Shown here piece by piece: positions 7,693-15,461 of a stretch of DNA of 64,000 nucleotides (position 1 is the stretch's first letter; each line of letters begins with the position of its first letter). Position numbers and translations under genes: made by a program. The stretch covers positions 1 to 64,000 of the forward strand of contig NZ_JAKMCS010000004.1 of NCBI RefSeq assembly GCF_022662195.1, given 5' to 3'. The stretch comes from Aestuariivivens insulae (GTDB taxonomy: Bacteria; Bacteroidota; Bacteroidia; Flavobacteriales; Flavobacteriaceae). The notes under the pieces are model-generated. The model ran no database searches and had not been told where the DNA came from. It saw only the letters and a list, made by a program, of their open reading frames with translations.

Positions 7693-9453
7693 ATGAAACT
7701 TAAATCCATTCCCTTTATAATTTATTGTTGCTTATCATTATCGGCCATAACTAGTTTGGCACAAGACAAACAGCACCCAAACGTTATAGTAATTATAACC
7801 GACGACCAAGGGTATGGAGATCTGGGCGCAACAGGAAACCCTCACGTAAAAACGCCTGTAATAGATCGGTTTTCCCGCGAAAATATTCGTTTTAATAATT
7901 TTTATGTCTCCCCAGTTTGTGCCCCTACCCGTTCAAGTCTCATGACCGGTCGATATTCCTTGCGAACAGGAATACGAGACACATACAATGGTGGAGCAAT
8001 AATGGCTTCGAACGAGGTTACCATTGCCGAAATGTTAAAGCAAGTGAACTATAAAACCGGAGTTTTTGGCAAGTGGCATTTGGGCGATAATTACCCCAGC
8101 AGGCCAAGCGACCAAGGCTTTGATGAATCACTGATTCACCTTTCGGGAGGCATGGGGCAAGTTGGTGATATTACAACCTATTTTAAGGGAAACACAAGTT
8201 ATTTCGATCCCGTCCTTTGGCACAATAACGAAAAAAAACAATTTAAAGGCTATTGTTCCGATATCTTTGCAGATCAAGCCATTCAGTTTATTGAAAGTAA
8301 CAAAGACGCTCCCTTTTTCTGCTACCTCGCCTTTAACGCGCCACATACGCCTTTACAGGTTCCTGAAACTTACTACCAACAATATAAAGACATTAATCCA
8401 GAATCTGGTTTTGATAATGATAACAAGCCCTTTCCAAAAATGACGGAAAAAGATAAAGAAGGTGCTAGAAAAGTATATGCTATGGTAAGCAACATTGACG
8501 ATAATATTGGCAAGCTTCTAAAAAAATTGGACGCCCTAGCTATTGCCGATAATACCCTTATTATTTTTATGACCGACAACGGCCCCCAACAAACCAGATA
8601 CGTTGGTGGTATGAGGGGGCTTAAAGGCAATGTTTATCAAGGGGGTGTTCGCGTACCATTTTATATTAAACTCCCTGACACACTCAATAGAAATAAAGAT
8701 ATTGAAACCACTTCGGCCCACATAGACATTATGCCCACAATTGCCGAGTTATGCCATGTTGAATTGCCCAAAAACAAAAAAATTGATGGCAAAAGCCTGC
8801 TTCCACTTATGTTGGACGAAAACGTGGATTGGGCTAACAGATCCTTGTTTTTTTATTGGACAAGGCGGTACCCAGAATTATACAACAACATAGCCCTGTT
8901 AAAAGGACACCACAAGCTAGTGGGGCATACAAATTATAATGCCTCGGTATTTGACTTTGAATTGTTCGATCTTAAAAAAGATCCTTACGAACAAAACAAT
9001 ATTGTTTTGGACCATAAAATTATTGCTACCAACCTCAAAAAGGAAATCGACAAAACCTATAACGAATTAATAACTTCTGAAAACCTTATAAACCAACCCC
9101 GTATTATCGTTGGAAGCAAAAGCGAAAACCCCGTTTACCTAAATAGAAATGATGCCGGAGGACAACGCGGTATTTGGGCCCAGGAAGACATCTATGGCAA
9201 ATGGAAAGTCACCATTAAAAAAGGACATTACAACATTAAGTTTAAATTCATTAAGCCCGTTAAACCAAATGGAAAAATGTATTTAGAAACAAACACATTA
9301 GTAAAACAAATGCTTAACGTAAAGGAAGAAACCGATGTTATTGAAATGAAAAATGTTTTTTTGCCCGATATGGATTGCGATCTGATTCCGTTCTATGCCC
9401 ATGGCTCAAAAAACAGCTTACCCTTTTGGGTTGAAATGAAAAAAATGGATTAG
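7693..9453 (+). CDS. Type I (S1 family) arylsulfatase
   Basis: The 586-residue protein has a signal peptide (residues 1-23, ending SLAQ) and so is likely periplasmic or exported. The S1 sulfatase signature C76APTR80SSLMTGR is present; its cysteine must be oxidised to formylglycine by a maturase, and none is encoded nearby. Metal-binding aspartates D37 and D38 sit in TDDQGYGDLG, and the second block is FMTDNGPQ. The substrate cannot be told, but marine relatives act on sulfated algal polysaccharides. The last ~120 residues form an extra beta-rich domain after the usual sulfatase fold. No polysaccharide-utilisation genes adjoin. Confidence 0.92.
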   Translation: MKLKSIPFIIYCCLSLSAITSLAQDKQHPNVIVIITDDQGYGDLGATGNPHVKTPVIDRFSRENIRFNNFYVSPVCAPTRSSLMTGRYSLRTGIRDTYNGGAIMASNEVTIAEMLKQVNYKTGVFGKWHLGDNYPSRPSDQGFDESLIHLSGGMGQVGDITTYFKGNTSYFDPVLWHNNEKKQFKGYCSDIFADQAIQFIESNKDAPFFCYLAFNAPHTPLQVPETYYQQYKDINPESGFDNDNKPFPKMTEKDKEGARKVYAMVSNIDDNIGKLLKKLDALAIADNTLIIFMTDNGPQQTRYVGGMRGLKGNVYQGGVRVPFYIKLPDTLNRNKDIETTSAHIDIMPTIAELCHVELPKNKKIDGKSLLPLMLDENVDWANRSLFFYWTRRYPELYNNIALLKGHHKLVGHTNYNASVFDFELFDLKKDPYEQNNIVLDHKIIATNLKKEIDKTYNELITSENLINQPRIIVGSKSENPVYLNRNDAGGQRGIWAQEDIYGKWKVTIKKGHYNIKFKFIKPVKPNGKMYLETNTLVKQMLNVKEETDVIEMKNVFLPDMDCDLIPFYAHGSKNSLPFWVEMKKMD

Positions 9454-9518
9454 CCCCTACTTGGAATTAAGTCAATCCAATTATCACCTTAAACAAAGCC
9501 ACTAAAAGCTATCTGTTT

Positions 9519-10313
9519 TTATTTCAGACCACTTAGTACCAGTACAGGAATACTACTATGGAAATCCCTTTTTAAAATGGTGTTTTTTTCCCATTTCTTA
9601 ACAAAAAAGCCCCTTTTTCGTCTTACCACACAAAGCATATCTGGGTTGTGGGACTGAAAATGCTCCAATACCCCTTGAAAGGTTGTGGCATTTTCGGTTT
9701 TGGTAACCTTACTAATAACAGTATTCAAATCTTTGGACACATCAAAATCGCCATCATTATAATAAGGCGTCTTTACCAATAACAAATCTACCGTAGCATT
9801 AAACCGCGCTTTAATAGCTTCTAAAGGATTAAGCACATTGTCCTTTCTTATGATTGCCGATTTAATGGCCATTAAAATGTTAGAAGGTTTAGAGAATTTG
9901 TATCCTTCGGGCACAATAAGGGCAGGCACATCCATTTGTTTGATGATTTTTCCTGACGTTTTGCCCAAATACACCTCATCCTTAATAGAATTGGTTCGTG
10001 GCTCAATTAAAACCAAATCAACATCGGCTGCCTTACAGGCCAATTCCAATGTGTCGATTAATTTTCCTTTTAAGGTTTTAACCACAACATCAACCCCTTT
10101 GATATCGATTTGAGATACCAAATCATTCAAAAACTCCAAACTTTCACGCTCAATAATATGGTCCACCTTAATCATGGTACCAGCCTTGGTATAAACATTA
10201 TAGACTTGTACGACAAAAAGTTTGGCCCCAAATGCTTCGGCAAAATCTACAGCATATTGCAAATGGCTTAATGCGTTTTTAGAAGACCCTACAGGAACTA
10301 AAATGTTTTTCAT
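9519..10313 (-). CDS. Universal stress protein, two tandem UspA domains
   Basis: From the ATG at 10313 the protein is 264 residues with two Usp units. The first starts MKNILVPVGSSKNALSHLQ and contains LVLIEPRTNS and KIIKQMDVPALIVPEG; the second, weaker unit ends with SSIPVLVLSGLK. The ATP-binding glycine signature is poorly kept, so ATP binding is uncertain. An upstream in-frame extension to 10355 lacks similarity to family starts and was not used. Upstream at 10386 lies a promoter motif shared with two other genes in this window. Confidence 0.85.
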   Translation of the reverse strand: MKNILVPVGSSKNALSHLQYAVDFAEAFGAKLFVVQVYNVYTKAGTMIKVDHIIERESLEFLNDLVSQIDIKGVDVVVKTLKGKLIDTLELACKAADVDLVLIEPRTNSIKDEVYLGKTSGKIIKQMDVPALIVPEGYKFSKPSNILMAIKSAIIRKDNVLNPLEAIKARFNATVDLLLVKTPYYNDGDFDVSKDLNTVISKVTKTENATTFQGVLEHFQSHNPDMLCVVRRKRGFFVKKWEKNTILKRDFHSSIPVLVLSGLK

Positions 10314-10385
10314 GAGCTTTAATTTAGTGTTTTTGGACATTTCGCCATAAATCATTTAAAACGCCATATTTACCGAAATGCAATA

Positions 10386-10405
10386 CAAAAGTACATGAAA
10401 TTTTT
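10386..10405 (-). promoter_or_regulatory. Promoter core for the universal stress protein gene
   Basis: On the minus strand ATGAAAAATTTCAT is a near-palindrome that runs into TACTTTTG, a match to the Bacteroidota -7 element TAnnTTTG. It lies about 73 bases before the ATG at 10313. The same arrangement occurs at 14015-14035 and 48941-48961. Confidence 0.55.
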
Positions 10406-10478
10406 CATTCGGCTTCTGTGAATTTTTAAATCGAAAAATTATATGGACTAACAAGGAAGTTACTTAACATCCCAAAAC

Positions 10479-10510
10479 AAACCCTTCCCTTGTATAGAGA
10501 AGGTGGGTTT
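10479..10510. repeat. Intergenic hairpin AAACCC ... GGGTTT
   Basis: AAACCCTTCC and GAAGGTGGGTTT can pair with one bulge around an A/T-rich loop. It lies in the 490-base space between the stress-protein gene and a GNAT gene. It resembles dispersed flavobacterial repeats more than a terminator, as no U-tract follows. Confidence 0.4.
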
Positions 10511-10658
10511 AATTTCGTTAGGAAGATCAAAGACGGAAGGTTAAAAACCAAAACTTGTCATTAACTAAAATATTGTTTTCTAAAGTACAATAATAACAAA
10601 CCATAATGTGCCTTAATAAACCTCCTCGTCTTCATCCCATTAAATTGTGATGAATCCA

Positions 10659-10679
10659 CTCCTCCTTAAAAAGGAGGAG
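10659..10679. repeat. Perfect hairpin CTCCTCCTT-AAA-AAGGAGGAG
   Basis: A 9-bp perfect stem with a 3-base loop lies in the same gene-free space as the hairpin at 10479 and the near-palindrome at 10734. No coding sequence or U-tract is attached. The rest of 10406-10804 shows nothing else that I can support. Confidence 0.5.
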
Positions 10680-10733
10680 AATTATTATTGGAAAACCATT
10701 CCTTCCCTTAGCTAATGAGCATTGGAAATACGA

Positions 10734-10794
10734 TTACTGTAGATAAAACTAAATTTTGTAATTTTTAATTCAAAAATTTAGTTCTTTACAGTAA
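10734..10794. promoter_or_regulatory. 61-bp near-palindrome directly upstream of a GNAT gene
   Basis: Outer arms TTACTGTA (10734-10741) and TACAGTAA (10787-10794) enclose inner arms AACTAAATTTT (10747-10757) and AAAATTTAGTT (10773-10783). The structure ends 10 bases before the GNAT start codon, so it would overlap the promoter or leader. It may be an operator, a leader hairpin or a small dispersed repeat. Confidence 0.5.
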
Positions 10795-10804
10795 ATAAAT
10801 TAAA

Positions 10805-11305
10805 ATGATTCGCAAGGGAACAGCTCAAGATATCGATAACATCCTATTGCTCACAAAAGCCTGCGCAAAGGACATGATGTCGAAAAACATTTTTCAGTGG
10901 AATGACGTATATCCAAACAAATGGGCTTTTCTAAAAGATGTAGAACGTAACGAACTATTCGTTTTGGAAACCGAAGAAAGTATCGTTGGATGCATTACCA
11001 TTTCAACTTATATGGATGAAGAATACAACCCGATCTCTTGGTTAACACCCAATAAAAATAATATTTACATACACCGCCTAGCTGTTCACCCCAACCATCA
11101 AGGCAATGGCTATGCACAGCAACTTATGGATTATGCCGAAGCCCATGCCATAAAAAATAACTATAGCTCTATAAGATTAGACACGTTTTCACAAAACCCT
11201 AGAAACCTAAAATTTTACGAACTTCGCGGCTATAAAAAATTAGGGGAAATTTACTTTCCTAGGCAAAGTGAATACCCCTTTTATTGTTACGAATTAATCC
11301 TGTGA
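10805..11305 (+). CDS. GNAT family N-acetyltransferase
   Basis: The 166-residue enzyme has the full GNAT core: TAQDIDNILLL at the start, IYIHRLAVHPNHQGNGYAQQL at about residues 87-107 as the acetyl-CoA-binding segment, and SIRLDTFSQNPRNLKFYELRGYKKLGE near the end. The acceptor is unknown. Its TGA stop overlaps the GTG start of the MATE gene, so the two are probably translated together. A long near-palindrome sits immediately upstream. Confidence 0.88.
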   Translation: MIRKGTAQDIDNILLLTKACAKDMMSKNIFQWNDVYPNKWAFLKDVERNELFVLETEESIVGCITISTYMDEEYNPISWLTPNKNNIYIHRLAVHPNHQGNGYAQQLMDYAEAHAIKNNYSSIRLDTFSQNPRNLKFYELRGYKKLGEIYFPRQSEYPFYCYELIL

Positions 11306-12636
11306 GCACGACCATAAGTTTTAAACATATCAATAAACTGGCCATACCCGCTTTAATTTCTGGGGTGTCGGAACCCATTTTATCATTAACCGATGCCGCC
11401 ATTGTGGGAAACATTAGCGTTAATGCCACAGAATCGCTTGCAGCTGTTGGTATTGTAACAACATTTATCTCTATGCTTATATGGGTGCTCGGACAAACAC
11501 GAAGTGCCATTTCATCCATTGTCTCACAATATGTAGGAGCCAATAAACTGGAAGAGATTAAAAATCTACCGGCCCAAGCAATCTTTATTATCACTTCCTT
11601 GAGCTTCATTTTAATTGCCACGACCTACCCAATGGCAAGGACTATTTTTAAGCTGTATAATGCCTCTAACCTTATTCTGGACTATTCGGTTGTATATTAT
11701 AAAATTCGTGTGCTTGGGTTTCCATTTACCCTATTCACCATTGCCATTTTTGGAGCTTTCCGTGGGCTGCAAAACACCTATTACCCTATGCTCATTGCCC
11801 TTATTGGCACCATAACCAATATTATATTGGATATCATTCTGGTCTATGGTATAGAAGGATACATCCCTGCCATGCAAATACAGGGCGCTGCATATGCCAG
11901 TGTTATTGCCCAAATTGCAATGGCTGTTTTCTCAGCTTACTATTTGTTGAAAAAAACAGATATTCCTTTAAAACCCAGTTTTCCGTTTAATAAAGAAATA
12001 AAACGTTTTATGCTTATGATTCTTAACCTATTTGTTAGGACCATAGCATTAAATGTAACACTTTACTATGCCAGTGCCTTTGCTACCAGTTATGGGGCTG
12101 CATATATAGCGGCTTACACCATAGCCATAAACCTATGGTTTTTAGGTGCTTTTATTGTTGATGGTTATGCTAGTGCCGGCAACATCTTATCGGGTAAATT
12201 ATTGGGCGCAAAGCAATACCATTTACTTATCCAATTAAGCAACAAGCTCATTAAGTATGGCATTATTATAGGCCTATTGCTGGGGTTTTTAGGTGCTTTG
12301 CTCTATTATCCTATTGGAAAAATATTCACTAAAGAACCCGAAGTATTATCCACCTTTTACAATGTTTTCTGGATCGTGTTGCTTATGCAACCCTTCTGTA
12401 CATTGGCCTTTATTTTTGATGGTATTTTTAAAGGCCTGGGCAAAATGAAGTATTTACGTAACGTGTTACTGTTTTCTACCTTTGTGGTGTTTGTGCCCAT
12501 TTTGTTTTGGCTGGATAGTTTAGACTATAAATTATATGCCATTTTTATTGCCATAACCTTATGGATAATTGCTAGGGGCGTTCCCCTAATCATAAAATTT
12601 AGAAAAACCTTTATCCCGCTATTGCAAAACGGTTAA
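11302..12636 (+). CDS. MATE family efflux transporter
   Basis: The protein of about 444 residues has twelve membrane segments in two related halves, as in the MATE family of Na+- or H+-driven drug and metabolite exporters. The first half has LAIPALISGVSEPILSLTDAAIVGN and the second has YGAAYIAAYTIAINLWFLGAF. I chose the GTG at 11302, which overlaps the previous stop as GTGA; a TTG at 11284 would add six residues. The substrate is unknown. The GNAT partner could act on the same compound, but that is inference. Confidence 0.88.
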   Translation: MSTTISFKHINKLAIPALISGVSEPILSLTDAAIVGNISVNATESLAAVGIVTTFISMLIWVLGQTRSAISSIVSQYVGANKLEEIKNLPAQAIFIITSLSFILIATTYPMARTIFKLYNASNLILDYSVVYYKIRVLGFPFTLFTIAIFGAFRGLQNTYYPMLIALIGTITNIILDIILVYGIEGYIPAMQIQGAAYASVIAQIAMAVFSAYYLLKKTDIPLKPSFPFNKEIKRFMLMILNLFVRTIALNVTLYYASAFATSYGAAYIAAYTIAINLWFLGAFIVDGYASAGNILSGKLLGAKQYHLLIQLSNKLIKYGIIIGLLLGFLGALLYYPIGKIFTKEPEVLSTFYNVFWIVLLMQPFCTLAFIFDGIFKGLGKMKYLRNVLLFSTFVVFVPILFWLDSLDYKLYAIFIAITLWIIARGVPLIIKFRKTFIPLLQNG

Positions 12637-12660
12637 CTTTGTACCATCAAACAAAATGTT

Positions 12661-12837
12661 ATGGGTACCCTATTTACTTTACTTCAACAGGTGAATATTG
12701 AAGAAAAAATTAAAAACGCTCCCAACAAGGGTTACGAAATAGGTGTATTTATAGGCTCTATGCTTCCTTTTGTGGTATTGGTAGTCTTGGCCTATGTATT
12801 GTACAGATATAACAAAAAGAAAATTAATAAAGAATAA
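12661..12837 (+). CDS. Small single-pass membrane protein, 58 aa
   Basis: A short gene encodes MGTLFTLLQQ followed by one strong membrane helix (residues 28-49) and a basic tail YNKKKINKE. It begins 25 bases after the MATE gene, and a second tiny membrane protein follows 3 bases later. The pair looks conserved in style with flavobacterial small membrane proteins, but no function is known to me. Confidence 0.6.
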   Translation: MGTLFTLLQQVNIEEKIKNAPNKGYEIGVFIGSMLPFVVLVVLAYVLYRYNKKKINKE

Positions 12838-12840
12838 TTA

Positions 12841-12939
12841 TGGATATCCTATCTTTTTTTAGCGGTAACGGCCTGTTTCTTTTATTGGCTTTGGTCTTAA
12901 TCATTATTTATATCGTAAACCGAAATAGGCGCCGGTAAT
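12841..12939 (+). CDS. Very small membrane protein, 32 aa
   Basis: The 32-residue product MDILSFFSGNGLFLLLALVL plus IIIYIVNRNRRR has one membrane helix and an arginine-rich end, suggesting the C-terminus stays inside. It starts 3 bases after the 58-aa gene, suggesting a two-gene unit. Its stop codon shares one base with the stop of the convergent dioxygenase gene. Whether it is expressed is unproven. Confidence 0.5.
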
Positions 12940-13568
12940 TACCTCGTTTTTAACCATCCCGTAATACTTAACCGTTTTTTGTTAACTGGTTTTACTTCGT
13001 GTTCAATAACCTGGCTTTCAAAAATAACCACCCTGCCAGGCAATGGGTAAATACGTTTTTCGCCTTCGTTTAAATACAACACCAACTCGCCACCATATGC
13101 TGGTTCCCAGCCTTCTTCATTTAAATAACACACAAAGGATAGTTTACGCCTGTCGTCGTTTTGAAACGTATCTATGTGTTTTTTATAAAATGTCCCTTTA
13201 GGGTAAATGGCGTAATGAAACTCTTTGTGGAGAATACCCAAAAAACAGGTCTTGTTCAAATAGGCAATAAAGTCGTTTATCTTATTAAAAAATAAGGCTT
13301 CGTCATCAGTGGCTTTGGCTTCATCCATCCAAAAAATAATATCGCCCCGTATAGACCGCTCAAGAGTTTCATTTAATCTGTTGCCTATAGCGGCCTTTTT
13401 AAAGGCTTCTTTTTCAAAAGCTTTCAATAGGCCTTCCCTTAACAGGTGCACTTCTTCATTTGTAAAAAAATGGTCAACAATACAATATTGCTGGTTGGCT
13501 ATATCCGAAATAATCCTTTCATATAACGGATTCTCCTCAAAGTCAATAGACTCAAATAAATGATCCAT
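12939..13568 (-). CDS. 2-oxoglutarate/Fe(II)-dependent dioxygenase (PKHD type)
   Basis: The 209-residue protein contains the prolyl-4-hydroxylase-type core. H131xD133 in FYKKHIDTF, H190 in IEHEV and R199 in KKRLSITGW match the iron-binding triad and the 2-oxoglutarate-binding arginine, and GGELVLYLN lies between them. It should hydroxylate a protein or small molecule that cannot be identified. It is convergent with the two small membrane-protein genes, sharing one base with the second. Confidence 0.85.
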   Translation of the reverse strand: MDHLFESIDFEENPLYERIISDIANQQYCIVDHFFTNEEVHLLREGLLKAFEKEAFKKAAIGNRLNETLERSIRGDIIFWMDEAKATDDEALFFNKINDFIAYLNKTCFLGILHKEFHYAIYPKGTFYKKHIDTFQNDDRRKLSFVCYLNEEGWEPAYGGELVLYLNEGEKRIYPLPGRVVIFESQVIEHEVKPVNKKRLSITGWLKTR

Positions 13569-13723
13569 ATAAACACCCCCATAGATCCTTTACGGGGAAA
13601 AGTGAGCAAATGTAATCTAAAAACACATCCGTTAAACAAAATCAATGCTTTTCTTCCATAAGAATTTCTCCCTTAACGTTATGGGGTTGAAAAAGCAAAC
13701 TGGAGGTTGGTGGCTGGAGGCTG

Positions 13724-13779
13724 GAGGTTAGAGGTTAGAGGTTAGAGGTTAGAGGTTAGAGGTTAGAGGTTAGAGGTTA
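13724..13779. repeat. Heptanucleotide tandem repeat (GAGGTTA)8
   Basis: Eight perfect copies of GAGGTTA run in tandem, preceded at 13701-13723 by degenerate forms such as TGGAGGTTGG and TGGAGGC. No gene overlaps it. Such an array can change copy number by slippage. The 13569-14055 gap contains this array, the ~97-bp repeat at 13861 and the promoter at 14015, and nothing else that I can support. Confidence 0.9.
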
Positions 13780-13860
13780 GTACAAAAATAGAAGATTGAT
13801 AATTAACAATCCATTATAGGTGTTTGTTTTGTCCTGCATATCCCTACAACGACTAAACTA

Positions 13861-13957
13861 CCGCAAAAGCGATTGGAGCGGCAGCTTTTTTAAAATTTTT
13901 GAATTTTAAAAAACTATAGCGTAAAGCGCGGTGGCTTGCCATTTGCCCTAAAAAAAC
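13861..13957. repeat. ~97-bp dispersed repeat, copy A
   Basis: This sequence matches the reverse complement of 32368-32465 at roughly nine positions in ten. It runs from GCAAAAGCGATTGGAGCGGC through a central TTTTAAAA-flanked palindrome to GGTGGCTTGCCATTTGCCC. The 8-base centre between the two TTTTAAAA blocks is inverted relative to the arms when the two copies are compared. A reading frame across it is a by-product of the repeat and not a gene. Confidence 0.85.
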
Positions 13958-14014
13958 CTCTGCAAAAGCTAATGCTTGTCGTATCCCTAATCTTTGCGGC
14001 ACCACCTTACAAAT

Positions 14015-14035
14015 GAAAAAATTCATGTACTTTTG
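14015..14035 (+). promoter_or_regulatory. Promoter core upstream of the QueD-like gene
   Basis: ATGAAAAAATTCAT runs into TACTTTTG at 14028-14035, a match to the Bacteroidota -7 box TAnnTTTG, 21 bases before the start codon. At least 20 bases are identical to the site upstream of riboflavin synthase (48941-48961), and a close variant lies before the stress-protein gene. Confidence 0.6.
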
Positions 14036-14055
14036 TGGTACTAATTTAACAACCA

Positions 14056-14508
14056 ATGAGTGCTATTCGCATTACCAAACAATTCTCTTTCGAAACCGGA
14101 CACGCCCTTTATGGCTACGATGGTAAATGTAAAAATGTTCATGGGCACAGTTATAAGCTCTCTGTAACCGTTATAGGCAAACCCATTACCGATAGTACCC
14201 ATGTAAAATATGGTATGGTTATCGATTTTGGGGATTTAAAAAAAATCGTAAAAGAGGAAATTGTAACTATTTTTGATCATGCCACCGTATTCAACAAAAA
14301 CACGCCCCACGTTGAACTGGCAAAAGAATTGGAAGTTCGCGGCCATAATATTCTATTGGTAGATTACCAGCCCACAAGCGAAATGATGGTGATCGATTTT
14401 GCGAAAAAAATAAAACGTCGCTTACCAAGCCATATCAAGCTACATTCTTTAAAGCTTCAGGAAACCGAAAGTTCTTATGCCGAGTGGTTTGATTACGATA
14501 ATATTTAG
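14056..14508 (+). CDS. queD: 6-carboxytetrahydropterin synthase / 6-pyruvoyl-tetrahydropterin synthase family
   Basis: The 150-residue enzyme acts on dihydroneopterin triphosphate, most likely making 6-carboxytetrahydropterin for queuosine. H16, H29 and H31 in FETGHALYG and NVHGHSYKL form the zinc site, and C25 in GKCKN is the usual catalytic cysteine. Later motifs are MVIDFGDLK, the DHATVFN histidine and QETESSYAEW. The length is normal. No other queuosine gene adjoins, so the alternative tetrahydropterin role is not excluded. Confidence 0.85.
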   Translation: MSAIRITKQFSFETGHALYGYDGKCKNVHGHSYKLSVTVIGKPITDSTHVKYGMVIDFGDLKKIVKEEIVTIFDHATVFNKNTPHVELAKELEVRGHNILLVDYQPTSEMMVIDFAKKIKRRLPSHIKLHSLKLQETESSYAEWFDYDNI

Positions 14509-14590
14509 GGCGTTACCCTGCCGATAGCCGTCAGGGTCGGGCTTTCCGCGCTACACGGTAGCTTGCTCCAATCCCTAACGCAGACAGTTA
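14509..14590. repeat. GC-rich intergenic repeat-like segment
   Basis: The segment GGCGTTACCCTGCC, then CGTCAGGGTCGGGC and GCTTGCTCCAATCCC, is far richer in G and C than its surroundings and contains the inverted parts CCCTG/CAGGG. It has the look of a dispersed flavobacterial intergenic repeat. Only one copy is present in the window, so the repeat status is from memory. Nothing else is visible before 14709. Confidence 0.4.
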
Positions 14591-14708
14591 AAACCCAAAA
14601 ACTTTAGTCGGCCACAGTTAAACCAGGCTTTTCTGCTGTTTACTAAGACAATGGCTGTTTGTTTTTTTCAAACTTCGTACTTCTAACTTCTTTACTTATA
14701 TTTACCGC

Positions 14709-15461
14709 ATGCAAATTCCAGAAGGAAAAAAAATATACTTTGCTTCCGATAACCATTTGGGAGCACCTACCAGAGCGGCTTCCTTGCCACGTGAAAAAAA
14801 ATTTGTAGCTTGGTTAGATACCGTTAAAAAAGATGCTGCAGCTATTTTTCTTCTTGGCGATTTGTTCGATTTTTGGATGGAATACAAAAAAGTAGTCCCC
14901 AAAGGGTTTACCAGAACACTTGGCAAACTGGCAGAAATTAGCGATTCTGGAATCCCCATTTACTATTTTGTGGGCAATCACGACCTGTGGATGAATGGCT
15001 ATTTCGAGGAAGAATTAAACATTCCCGTTTACCATAAACCCAAAGAATTTACCTTTAACGACAAAACCTTTTTTATTGGCCATGGCGACGGCCTAGGCCC
15101 TGGCGACAAAGGTTACAAACGCATGAAAAAAGTGTTTACCAATCCGTTTTGCAAATGGCTTTTCCGTTGGTTGCACCCCGATTTAGGCGTACGTATGGCA
15201 CAGTACCTTTCGGTAAAAAACAAATTGATTTCGGGCGAAGAAGACGTTACCTTTCTAGGGGAAGAAAACGAATGGCTTGTACAGTATTGCAAACGCAAAC
15301 TAGAGGACAAACACCGCGATTATTTTGTGTTTGGGCATAGACATTTACCCCTAAATATAGACCTCAACCCTAACTCCAAATACATAAACCTAGGCGACTG
15401 GATTAGCTACTACACCTATGGTGTTTTTGATGGAAAAACCCTTGAACTCAAAGAATTTTAG
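14709..15461 (+). CDS. lpxH: UDP-2,3-diacylglucosamine diphosphatase
   Basis: The 250-residue calcineurin-like phosphoesterase should split UDP-2,3-diacylglucosamine into lipid X and UMP in lipid A synthesis at the inner membrane. All metal motifs are seen: D14xH16 in FASDNHLG, GDLFDFW near residue 46, GNHD, HGDGLGPGD and FGHRH near the end. The extra segment with GYKRMKKVF fits the LpxH lid. The gene is convergent with the MFS gene, and their ends overlap by 4 bases. Confidence 0.85.
   Translation: MQIPEGKKIYFASDNHLGAPTRAASLPREKKFVAWLDTVKKDAAAIFLLGDLFDFWMEYKKVVPKGFTRTLGKLAEISDSGIPIYYFVGNHDLWMNGYFEEELNIPVYHKPKEFTFNDKTFFIGHGDGLGPGDKGYKRMKKVFTNPFCKWLFRWLHPDLGVRMAQYLSVKNKLISGEEDVTFLGEENEWLVQYCKRKLEDKHRDYFVFGHRHLPLNIDLNPNSKYINLGDWISYYTYGVFDGKTLELKEF

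Noticed and set aside
3526-9453. Polysaccharide utilisation locus built on the TonB receptor and sulfatase
   Set aside because: There is no SusD, no glycoside hydrolase and no hybrid sensor; the genes between are unrelated.
13701-13779. Possible CRISPR array
   Set aside because: Units are 7 bases, directly tandem, with no spacers and no cas genes.
13853-14056. Open frame on the minus strand across the ~97-bp repeat
   Set aside because: Its content is the dispersed repeat and promoter.
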